A stretch of 64,000 nucleotides of DNA from positions 1-64,000 of the forward strand of contig CAZUGA010000019.1 of the NCBI GenBank assembly GCA_964619885.1. Direction: 5' to 3'. Positions 43,307-50,981 of this stretch are shown here, piece after piece. A program made the translations under genes and the position numbers. Numbering within the stretch: position 1 is the stretch's first letter; every line of letters begins with the position of its first letter. The DNA is from CAZUGA01 sp964619885. Lineage in GTDB: Bacteria > Pseudomonadota > Gammaproteobacteria > Methylococcales > UBA1147. Under the pieces are notes generated by a model. That model made no database searches. It had not been told where the DNA came from and worked only from the letters and a program-made list of their open reading frames with translations.

Positions 43307-44554
43307 ATGATGCATCACTTTTTGTCGATTAGAAAATGGATAGATTCGAAGCGTGTGTTGCATACGTCGATGATCGTATTTTTATTGGGGGTATATTTTT
43401 TTCCCAGTGAAAATTCCCTGAAGAATTTTTTCTACTTGACAATATTGCTTCCATTCTTGTTGTCCGTCGATATAGCAGAACTTAAAAAGCTGTTCGGGTC
43501 GAGATTGTTCTTGGCAATCCTGATGTTTGTTTTTTATAGTTATTTGAGTATTAGCTGGAACCCGGCTACAGAACAATCTGAATATTTCAGATATTTTGCC
43601 AGAATGGTCAACTTGTTGGTATTTATCGCGGTACTGTGCAGACTTATTCGTCGTGAACCCAGTTATCTTTACACAATATTCGATTGGATGATTTACATTG
43701 CTGGTGTAATGGCCATTGTTTCGATAGTGGTTTTTTATGCGGATCATTCGTTTCCCGCCTACCGTTTAGAAAATTGGGGCGCTCTGTACCATGCCAATAC
43801 CGGAGCTTCTTGTTATGGTCTAGCTGCGGTAGTCTGTTATTGCCGCTATATATCGGGAAACTTCAGGAATCATTGCTGGCACTATTATTTGGTTCTGGCG
43901 GTATTGATGATTGATATCGCACTGACCTTGAGTCGTGGTGTTTGGCTGGCGTTAATCGTCGCGTTTATCGTTACCCAATTGATGCGTAAGCGTTTCGCAT
44001 TGATTTTAGCTCCGTTGATCGTAGCTGTGATGTATGTTTTGTTGATCAAATTCGAAGTGTTGGAATCGAGTTGGTATTTTATGCGCAATGGTGGCGACAA
44101 CTTCAGATTTGCGGCGTGGACCAAGGTCATGGAGCGTATCGTAGATTCGCCATGGTACGGGTTTGGCGTGAATACCAATGAGGCCTTGCAGATTACCGAT
44201 AATTTTACAATGTATCATGCGCATAGCGTGTATTTTTCGCAGTTGATTTATGGCGGAATAATCGCTGTTGTTCTGCTTGCAGTCGTTGCATTGCTTAGCG
44301 TTGTTGGCGCGATTAAATTGAGTACGGCGTATCGTGACACAACTTACACCGCGCTGGTGATTTTTGCGTTGGTCGGTGTGGCAACAGATCACAGCCAATT
44401 ATTGCTCAACCCCTCCCAGGTTTGGTATTTCTTTTGGTTTCCCATCTCGATAATAGTAGCGATGCAGTTGCATACCGCGCAGATTGGCGAGAATACTGAT
44501 ACATCGATTACTGATAGTATCGTTAGTGTTGACGATGCGTTGCACCGTCAATGA
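43307..44554 (+). CDS. O-antigen ligase family protein (WaaL-type)
   Basis: Polytopic inner-membrane protein of 415 residues with about 10-12 transmembrane helices. The characteristic periplasmic loop is followed by YHAHSVYFSQLIYGGI, where the His-Ser pair and the Arg in TLSRGVWLALI fit the Wzy_C/WaaL catalytic region. The enzyme joins undecaprenyl-linked O-polysaccharide or oligosaccharide to lipid A-core in the periplasm. Its ATG overlaps nothing upstream, but its stop overlaps the next gene's ATG (ATGA, 44551-44554). Wzy polymerase is the alternative; linkage to waaP-type kinases favours ligase. Confidence 0.82.
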   Translation: MMHHFLSIRKWIDSKRVLHTSMIVFLLGVYFFPSENSLKNFFYLTILLPFLLSVDIAELKKLFGSRLFLAILMFVFYSYLSISWNPATEQSEYFRYFARMVNLLVFIAVLCRLIRREPSYLYTIFDWMIYIAGVMAIVSIVVFYADHSFPAYRLENWGALYHANTGASCYGLAAVVCYCRYISGNFRNHCWHYYLVLAVLMIDIALTLSRGVWLALIVAFIVTQLMRKRFALILAPLIVAVMYVLLIKFEVLESSWYFMRNGGDNFRFAAWTKVMERIVDSPWYGFGVNTNEALQITDNFTMYHAHSVYFSQLIYGGIIAVVLLAVVALLSVVGAIKLSTAYRDTTYTALVIFALVGVATDHSQLLLNPSQVWYFFWFPISIIVAMQLHTAQIGENTDTSITDSIVSVDDALHRQ

Positions 44555-46008
44555 GGGACATTTTGACGCGTTTGGCCGCGATTCAACCGGATGCGGAGAA
44601 TTTCGCTATTAGCCTGAATTTATCAACCGTGCAAGAAGGGCGGCCAGGTGCGCTCGAATGTACCAAATTGCTTCGTTGTGTCCCGCATAAGCGTATTGCC
44701 TGCCTGGGGCTATGGCGTGGCCGCCAGGTTTTTGCCAAGATATTTTTCGATCCTCACCGTGCCGAGGTGCATGCAACCAGGGAACAGGTAGGGGTTCGTG
44801 CGTTAATGGCTTCGGGTTTGCGAACCCCCGCCTTACTTTTCGACGGAACTGCGGAATTAGACTCAGTACGGGTGTTGCTGTTCGAATACCTGTCCAATGC
44901 CAGTGCAGGCCAAGAATATTGGGAGACTACTTCCGAGGTTGGCAAGCGTCAATTCATGTTGACCTTGGTCAACTTGGTGGCGGACCATCATCAAGCCGGC
45001 ATCATGCAACGGGATTTGCATTTGGATAACTTTTTAATCACGGCGGATACAATCTATACCTTGGATGGTGCAGACGTAGCTGTTTCTCAACGGAAAATCG
45101 ACAAAGTCAAAGGCCTGGAAAATCTCGGGTTGCTACTGGCGCAGGTAGAGCCACGATATGATGGTTGGATCGACCAAATGTTGGAGCGGTACTTGACCTC
45201 GCGCGGAATGCCGGTAGCGACCCGCGTCGAAAAGGCCGCATTGGCAAAAGCGGTGTTGGGCTTGCGTCGGTATCGAAAGACGGTCGTTCTGAAAAAGATA
45301 TTCCGGCAATGCAGCGATTTTGTGTGCTCAAAATCGTGGAAAAAATTTGTGGTTTACGACAGAACGCTCGCTTCTCCAGAGTTTCTCGCAATGATTTCCG
45401 ATCCTGATACTTGTATGGCATCTGGTGAGTTTCTGAAGCGCGGAAACACCAGCACTGTCGCGCGGGTTTGTGTGGATGGCCGCGAATTGATTATCAAGCG
45501 ATATAATATCAAGAATTGGCGGCACGGATTGAACCGAGCGTTTAGGGTTAGCCGCGCAGCAATATCGTGGCGAAATGGTTACCGATTGCGTTTTTATGGG
45601 ATTGGTTCACCGAAGCCGGTTGCCCTGGTGGAAAATCGCCTGGGACCGATTAGGCGCAAAGCCTATTTCATTACTAAATCTTTTGAGGGTTCTGATTGTT
45701 TGCAGTATTTTTCGAGACATGATGGGGATGACGCGCAGCAGATGGGACAGGTTATCGTGGAATCATTGCGGCGACTTAAAGATTGTAAAATCAGCCACGG
45801 TGATATGAAAGGTAGCAATATTTTGGTTGATTCTAGCCAGGTGGTGTTTATCGATCTAGACGCGATGCGAGAACATAGTTGGAAGTTTCGTGCAGACAGG
45901 AGAATAGCCCGCGATCATCGGCGTTTTATGCGAAATTGGTCGGCGGATTCGAAAGTGCACGAAATGTTCGTCGGATTGCTGGCTACGGCGCGGAAAAAAC
46001 CTTGTTGA
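44551..46008 (+). CDS. Tandem lipopolysaccharide-kinase-domain protein (InaA/PA5006-like)
   Basis: 485-residue cytoplasmic protein with two lipopolysaccharide-kinase-like domains. The first (about 20-230) has a catalytic loop QRDLHLDNFL and a metal Asp in YTLDGADV. The second (about 285-470) has LIIKRY (Lys), HGDMKGSNIL and FIDLDAM. Such dual-domain proteins occur in LPS core loci of pseudomonads, where they are thought to assist core phosphorylation. ATG 44551 overlaps the ligase stop by ATGA. Its TGA overlaps the start of WaaP (TTGA). Substrate unknown; a heptose or Kdo hydroxyl is likely from context. Confidence 0.78.
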   Translation: MRDILTRLAAIQPDAENFAISLNLSTVQEGRPGALECTKLLRCVPHKRIACLGLWRGRQVFAKIFFDPHRAEVHATREQVGVRALMASGLRTPALLFDGTAELDSVRVLLFEYLSNASAGQEYWETTSEVGKRQFMLTLVNLVADHHQAGIMQRDLHLDNFLITADTIYTLDGADVAVSQRKIDKVKGLENLGLLLAQVEPRYDGWIDQMLERYLTSRGMPVATRVEKAALAKAVLGLRRYRKTVVLKKIFRQCSDFVCSKSWKKFVVYDRTLASPEFLAMISDPDTCMASGEFLKRGNTSTVARVCVDGRELIIKRYNIKNWRHGLNRAFRVSRAAISWRNGYRLRFYGIGSPKPVALVENRLGPIRRKAYFITKSFEGSDCLQYFSRHDGDDAQQMGQVIVESLRRLKDCKISHGDMKGSNILVDSSQVVFIDLDAMREHSWKFRADRRIARDHRRFMRNWSADSKVHEMFVGLLATARKKPC

Positions 46009-46820
46009 ATAGCATTGAATTGCATCCGCAATTACTTGAAGATTTCCAGCGCGATCCGTCTTTTGATGAGTTGATGTCGATCGACGGCGAAGTATTTCGC
46101 GCGGTCGAAGATCGAAAAACACTGCGCTTTTGTGCCGGTCGGCATGCTTATTTTATCAAGCTGCACCGTGGTGTTGGTTGGCGCGAAATTTTTAAGAATC
46201 TATTGCAGTTACGTTTACCGGTTTTGGGTGCGATAAACGAATATTTAGCGATCAAAAAGTTGACGGAATTGGGTATAGAGACCATGACCCCGATGGGATA
46301 CGGTTGCCGCGGCCTGAATCCGGCAAAGCGCGAGTCCTTTGTCATAACAGAAGAATTACCGTCAACCGTCACGTTAGAAGATTACAGCCGAGACTGGCTC
46401 ACGGCGCCGCCACCGGTTCTGCTTAAATGGGGTTTGATCAAGCGAATAGCGAATACTGCCAGGCTCATGCATAACAACGGTATTAATCATCGGGATTTTT
46501 ACGTTTGTCATTTTAATATCCAACCAGAAACCGCGGTGACCGGGCCACTACGCTTATTCTTGATGGATCTCCACCGCGCTCAACTTAGGCGAAAAACGCC
46601 ACGGCGTTGGATACTCAAAGACATCGCCGGCATTTATTTTTCGAGCATGGATTTGGCGTTGACGAAACGAGACCTATACCGGTTTATGCGGATTTATACC
46701 GGTTTACCGTTGCGGCAGGCGTTGGCTTCGCGTCGAAGATTCTGGGCATCGGTTGAACGTAAAGCGTCCAGGCAATATGCGAAACATCAGTTGGATTTAC
46801 AACGATTAGGATTGATTTGA
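46005..46820 (+). CDS. waaP: LPS core heptose(I) kinase WaaP/RfaP
   Basis: Phosphorylates heptose I of the LPS inner core; in Pseudomonas this is essential for outer-membrane integrity. Family blocks: GEVFRAVEDRKTLRF, YFIKLHRGVGWREIFKNLL, FVITEELPSTVTLEDYS, NHRDFYVCHF (catalytic Asp) and LFLMDLHRAQLRRKTPRRW. The start at TTG 46005 overlaps the previous TGA by four bases and gives a family-length protein of 271 residues. ATG 46074 would lose conserved N-terminal sequence, and the reading frame open from 45879 is an extension into the previous gene. Confidence 0.9.
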   Translation: MNSIELHPQLLEDFQRDPSFDELMSIDGEVFRAVEDRKTLRFCAGRHAYFIKLHRGVGWREIFKNLLQLRLPVLGAINEYLAIKKLTELGIETMTPMGYGCRGLNPAKRESFVITEELPSTVTLEDYSRDWLTAPPPVLLKWGLIKRIANTARLMHNNGINHRDFYVCHFNIQPETAVTGPLRLFLMDLHRAQLRRKTPRRWILKDIAGIYFSSMDLALTKRDLYRFMRIYTGLPLRQALASRRRFWASVERKASRQYAKHQLDLQRLGLI

Positions 46821-47542
46821 ACGATTGGCGAAAAACAGATTCTTTAACAAGAATCGTAATCGTTCTGAACTTGGTGATCTTGATTTCACCCGGTCCCGCG
46901 GTATCGGACGTGGATCAGGACTTTGGCGTGTGGGGCGCGGTCCAAGGGCAGGGAAGCTTCGCGCCAAACGACCCTACGTTGAAAAATTGGCAATGGTGGA
47001 TGGAGGGGCAAGGGCGATTTTCTAACGATGCCGACCGCTTGGGGCAAAGCATCATTCGGCCGGGAATAGGATATAAATTGTCGGCTACGGTCAGCATTTG
47101 GTTGGGCTATGGGTGGATCCTGACCCGGCCTTTGGGCGGCGTGGAAACCGATGAACACCGCATCTGGCAACAGTTAAATTGGAAGGATTCGTTTTCCTGG
47201 GGTGGATTGTTCAGCCGAACGCGCATGGAACAACGGTTTTTGAGTAACGGTGATGATACCGGGTGGCGCTTTAGACAATTTAGCAAATATACTCATCCTC
47301 TGTATGCGGATCATCTGTATCTGTCGCTATGGGACGAGGTTTTCGTCAATATTAATTCGACCGATTTCGGTGCTGAGAGCGGATTCGGTCAAAACCGTGC
47401 ATTTGTCGGTTTGGGTGTAAATCTGGATTCGGCAAAGCATTTTCGTTTCGAATTGGGATATATGAACCAGTTTATCGCCAATGAGAACCGCCCTGACGGG
47501 ATGAATCATATTCTCTCGACGAACCTTTTCATACGGTATTAG
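46817..47542 (+). CDS. DUF2490-family outer-membrane beta-barrel protein
   Basis: The signal peptide region (RIVIVLNLVILISPGPAVS) is followed by a beta-barrel-like protein rich in alternating aromatic/polar residues (WQWWMEGQGRFSND, FRPG-type turns, HLYLSLWDEVFVNIN). It ends in LSTNLFIRY with a terminal Tyr, a typical barrel C-terminal strand. The architecture matches the DUF2490 family. Start TTG 46817 overlaps the waaP stop (TTGA). Coupling to waaP suggests an outer-membrane role related to LPS core modification, but none is established. A start further inside is possible given the long N-terminus. Confidence 0.75.
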   Translation: MNDWRKTDSLTRIVIVLNLVILISPGPAVSDVDQDFGVWGAVQGQGSFAPNDPTLKNWQWWMEGQGRFSNDADRLGQSIIRPGIGYKLSATVSIWLGYGWILTRPLGGVETDEHRIWQQLNWKDSFSWGGLFSRTRMEQRFLSNGDDTGWRFRQFSKYTHPLYADHLYLSLWDEVFVNINSTDFGAESGFGQNRAFVGLGVNLDSAKHFRFELGYMNQFIANENRPDGMNHILSTNLFIRY

Positions 47543-47840
47543 AAGTTGTCTGATTGATATTTGTCGTAGTCAAGACGGGCGATCTTGGAATGATTGCTAT
47601 TTATACTTCTTAAGACGCGTCAATTCAGCCCAGTACTTGCCTTTCTTTTATCTTGGTTCTCCTCTATCATCCCGTGTCGTTCATCCGTTACAGTTGAACT
47701 CGGCTGCGTTACCGCGATGGGTTGAATTTTTTGTCTAGCGATGAATAAAATCTTGAATATAGATATTTGAATTTAGCGGGCTAACCGAAGACTTTTGAAT
47801 AGCCCTATTGGTCAAAATTTATGCAAAATTGGAGACCGCA

Positions 47841-48335
47841 ATGAAACCATTGGTTGGCCTCGTCATGGGGTCCAAGTCGGATTGGGAGACGATGCGTCAT
47901 ACGGACGAGATGCTTGCTAAATTGGATATTCCGGCGGAAGTCCGAGTCGTCTCTGCCCACCGCACGCCGGATTTGTTATACCAATACGCGGAGGATGCGA
48001 GATCCAACGGTTTGGAGGTGATTATTGCCGGTGCCGGAGGGGCGGCGCATCTTCCAGGAATGATTGCGGCCAAAACATCGTTACCCATCTTGGGTGTACC
48101 TGTGCAATCACGGGCTTTGAATGGAATGGATTCTTTGTTGTCGATTGTGCAGATGCCCGCAGGTATACCGGTTGCGACGTTGGCAGTTGGAAAGGCTGGC
48201 GCCGTTAATGCTGCACTTTTGGCTGCGGCGATTCTAGGAAACAAATATCCGCCAATAGAAGCCGCATTGAGCGAATTCAGGCGGCGCCAAACCGAAACGG
48301 TGTTATCCAATCCCGATCCGAGGCCGCAATTATGA
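47841..48335 (+). CDS. purE: N5-carboxyaminoimidazole ribonucleotide mutase PurE
   Basis: Purine biosynthesis: converts N5-CAIR to CAIR. The 164-residue protein opens with MKPLVGLVMGSKSDWETM and contains VVSAHRTPDLLY, IAGAGGAAHLPGMIA and GVPVQS, all class I PurE signatures. ATG 47841 has GGAG six bases upstream; a GTG 33 bases earlier is rejected. PurK starts four bases before its stop. Confidence 0.96.
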   Translation: MKPLVGLVMGSKSDWETMRHTDEMLAKLDIPAEVRVVSAHRTPDLLYQYAEDARSNGLEVIIAGAGGAAHLPGMIAAKTSLPILGVPVQSRALNGMDSLLSIVQMPAGIPVATLAVGKAGAVNAALLAAAILGNKYPPIEAALSEFRRRQTETVLSNPDPRPQL

Positions 48336-49432
48336 AGGTCGGTATACTCGGCGGCGGTCAACTCGCGAGAATGCTTGTGTTGGCCGGGTATCCACTAGGT
48401 TTGGAGTTTCTGGTTTTGGATCCGGCACCGGATGCCTGTGCTGGACAGGTTTGTAAATTGATCCAAGCTGATTATGATGACGAAACTGCATTGCGGCGAT
48501 TGGCGCAACAGTCCGACGTCGTGACCTTCGAATTCGAAAACGTTCCGGACGAAAGTGTTCGTATCTTGTCCGAGCAGCACCCGGTCTATCCTCCACCGAT
48601 TGCATTGAGCGTCGCGCAGGATCGCTTGGCGGAAAAAAAACTTTTTCGCGAGCTGGACATCCCCACACCAGGCTTTAAGTCAATCGATAGTCGCGCTGAT
48701 CTGGATTTAGCTGCGGCTGAACTAGGTTTGCCGTTGGTGATTAAGACGCGTCGATTGGGCTACGACGGGAAAGGACAGGTCTCGGTACATAGTCAGGCGG
48801 AGTTTGATTCGGTTTGGCAGAACCTGGGTGGCGTACCGCTGATCGCGGAACAGTTCGTTCCTTTTCAGCGGGAGCTTTCTATCATTGCGGTTCGCGGTCG
48901 GGTCAAAGAAACAGCGTTTTATCCGATACCGGAGAACACTCACCGAAACAGTATGCTGCATTTATCTGTGTGTAAGCCCGGCGATGCGCAACAGGCTCTC
49001 GCGGAAAACTATGCGAATCGAGTATTGGATGCGTTGAACTACGTTGGCGTATTGGCCTTAGAGTTTTTCGAAATAGATGGTCGTTTACTCGCGAACGAAA
49101 TAGCACCACGTGTCCACAATTCCGGTCATTGGACGATAGAAGGGGCGCAGATTAGTCAATTTGAGAACCATTTAAGAGCGGTGTTGGGGTTGCCTTTGGG
49201 TTCGACCGCAGCGGTTGGTTGTTCGGCGATGGTGAATATGATCGCTAAGCTACCCGAAACCGAGAGTCTGTTGACTAAACCCGATATTCATATGCATGCT
49301 TACGGTAAAAAATCACGACCGGGGCGAAAATTGGGCCACGCGACGTTGGTGAGCTTGCATAAATCTGAATTGGATCTTCAGATTCCGGCATTGGTTGAAT
49401 TGGTTACTGCAGAGATTAGCGAAGCCACCTAG
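48332..49432 (+). CDS. purK: 5-(carboxyamino)imidazole ribonucleotide synthase PurK
   Basis: ATP-grasp enzyme that makes N5-CAIR from AIR, bicarbonate and ATP, the substrate of PurE. The N-terminus VGILGGGQLARMLVLAGYPLG, the ATP-grasp core VIKTRRLGYDGKGQ and the late ALEFFEIDG and NEIAPRVHNSGHW motifs are typical. It overlaps purE by four bases (ATGA). Length 366 residues is normal. A long-loop hairpin followed by T residues lies after the stop. Confidence 0.96.
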   Translation: MKVGILGGGQLARMLVLAGYPLGLEFLVLDPAPDACAGQVCKLIQADYDDETALRRLAQQSDVVTFEFENVPDESVRILSEQHPVYPPPIALSVAQDRLAEKKLFRELDIPTPGFKSIDSRADLDLAAAELGLPLVIKTRRLGYDGKGQVSVHSQAEFDSVWQNLGGVPLIAEQFVPFQRELSIIAVRGRVKETAFYPIPENTHRNSMLHLSVCKPGDAQQALAENYANRVLDALNYVGVLALEFFEIDGRLLANEIAPRVHNSGHWTIEGAQISQFENHLRAVLGLPLGSTAAVGCSAMVNMIAKLPETESLLTKPDIHMHAYGKKSRPGRKLGHATLVSLHKSELDLQIPALVELVTAEISEAT

Positions 49433-49495
49433 AACGCTAGGATATTTGAGTTTGTTTGTCACGTTATTTGGGAGTGGCAAGGTTCTAGCGTTTTT
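49432..49495 (+). terminator. Possible intrinsic terminator after purK
   Basis: AACGCTAG at 49433-49440 can pair with CTAGCGTT at 49485-49492, followed by TTT. An overlapping alternative, CTAGAAC with GTTCTAG, also exists. The 44-base loop is long, so termination strength is uncertain. Confidence 0.45.
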
Positions 49496-49638
49496 GTGGT
49501 TGGTTGAATCGCCGGTGCTAGAAAAATAAGAACGGTGTTTGAAGGCATCGCGTAGTCCGGGCTACTTGACTAGATAATCGTGTAGATTAATTATAAGAAT
49601 TCTGTGTTGATCGAGTAAAATCAAATGGGGGTATTCTG

Positions 49639-50823
49639 ATGCTTGAAGGGTTGATGCCGTTGCCATGGTGGGGATATATCGTTGTCGCTTTTGTAATGAC
49701 GCATATTACGATCGTTGCCGTTACAATCTTTCTGCATCGTTGCCAATCGCATAGAGCACTGGAACTACACCCAATTGTGTCGCATTTCTTTAGATTATGG
49801 TTGTGGTTAAGCACGGCGATGGTGACTAAAGAGTGGGTATCGATACACCGTAAGCATCACGCACGGGTAGAAACAGAAGACGATCCGCATAGCCCGCAAG
49901 TATTGGGGCTAAAAAAAGTCTTGTGGTCTGGGGCGGAATTATACCGTGCTGAATACATGAACAATCCGCAAACCGTGGAAAATTACGGGGAAGGTACCCC
50001 CGACGATTGGTTGGAACGATATTTCTATGGCCGCGGAAAACTGACCTATCTGGGGATTTTCATTGACCTGGTAATTGTATTTGCGTTATTTGGTCCGTTG
50101 GGGATGAGTATTTGGGCTATACAAATGGCATGGATTCCCTTTTTTGGCGCGGGTCTTATCAATGGTGTGGGCCATTATTGGGGTTACCGGAATTTTTTAT
50201 GCCCCGATGCTTCGACCAATATTACGCCATGGGGCATCTTGATCGGCGGGGAGGAGTTACACAACAATCATCACGCTTTTATTGGTTCCGCCAAGTTTTC
50301 GATCAAACCTTGGGAGTTTGATTTGGGATGGATGTACATAAGAATTTTTTCTGCATTGGGATTGGCGCGTGTTAAAAAAGTCGCGCCGACACCCTGTACC
50401 AAATCGGCCAATCGTGATATCGATAAGGATACCGTCAAAGCGGTGTTTATCCATCGAATGTACGTCTTGGCGGAATACGCCAAAAGCGTTATGGAACGGG
50501 TGCACCGGGAAGAGTTTGATCGGGCGGAAGGTAAGCGGCAACAATTTTTGAAACCGGTAAAAAAACTGCTGCTAAGACCCAGAAAGTTAATGGATAAACA
50601 GCAGTTGGCGATATTGGAGCAAGGCTTGCTGCATAGCCGTTCGCTGGAAACAGTTTACCATTTCAAGCAGCAACTTCAGTCGATATGGACCGAATATAAT
50701 ATTAGCCAGGAAGCTGCGCTTAAAGCGTTAATCGACTGGTGTAACTCTGCGGAATGCAGCGGTGTTCCGGCGTTGCGCGATTTTTCTCAAAATCTTCGAG
50801 CGTATTCCATGGTTTCACCTTGA
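49639..50823 (+). CDS. Acyl-CoA/fatty-acid desaturase (delta-9-like)
   Basis: Membrane di-iron desaturase. Histidine boxes: H33RCQSH38, H70RKHH74 and the third ELHNNHH around residue 212. Hydrophobic segments flank box 1 (GYIVVAFVMTHITIVAVTIFL) and the region at about 145-185. The 394-residue length includes an extended C-terminal tail of about 110 residues that is charged and lacks known domains. It is monocistronic, with the GGGGG run 9 bases before ATG as ribosome site. The family makes unsaturated acyl chains to adjust membrane fluidity. Confidence 0.88.
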   Translation: MLEGLMPLPWWGYIVVAFVMTHITIVAVTIFLHRCQSHRALELHPIVSHFFRLWLWLSTAMVTKEWVSIHRKHHARVETEDDPHSPQVLGLKKVLWSGAELYRAEYMNNPQTVENYGEGTPDDWLERYFYGRGKLTYLGIFIDLVIVFALFGPLGMSIWAIQMAWIPFFGAGLINGVGHYWGYRNFLCPDASTNITPWGILIGGEELHNNHHAFIGSAKFSIKPWEFDLGWMYIRIFSALGLARVKKVAPTPCTKSANRDIDKDTVKAVFIHRMYVLAEYAKSVMERVHREEFDRAEGKRQQFLKPVKKLLLRPRKLMDKQQLAILEQGLLHSRSLETVYHFKQQLQSIWTEYNISQEAALKALIDWCNSAECSGVPALRDFSQNLRAYSMVSP

Positions 50824-50981
50824 GGTGTAAGCGGGTACGAAGAGATTCGTGACTCTGTTGAATGCACTTTATCTTATTTGCGGGATTTCGGACAGATTCT
50901 CTGTGGACAATTTCCTGGTCAATCAACTAGGGTATCTGGTATGTTTTTAATCACTGGAAATCCTACTGGTTTGCTGGACCT

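Noticed and set aside
45879..46004. N-terminal extension of WaaP overlapping the tandem-kinase gene
   Set aside because: It is the wrong-frame reading of the upstream gene; family length and TTGA overlap point to 46005.
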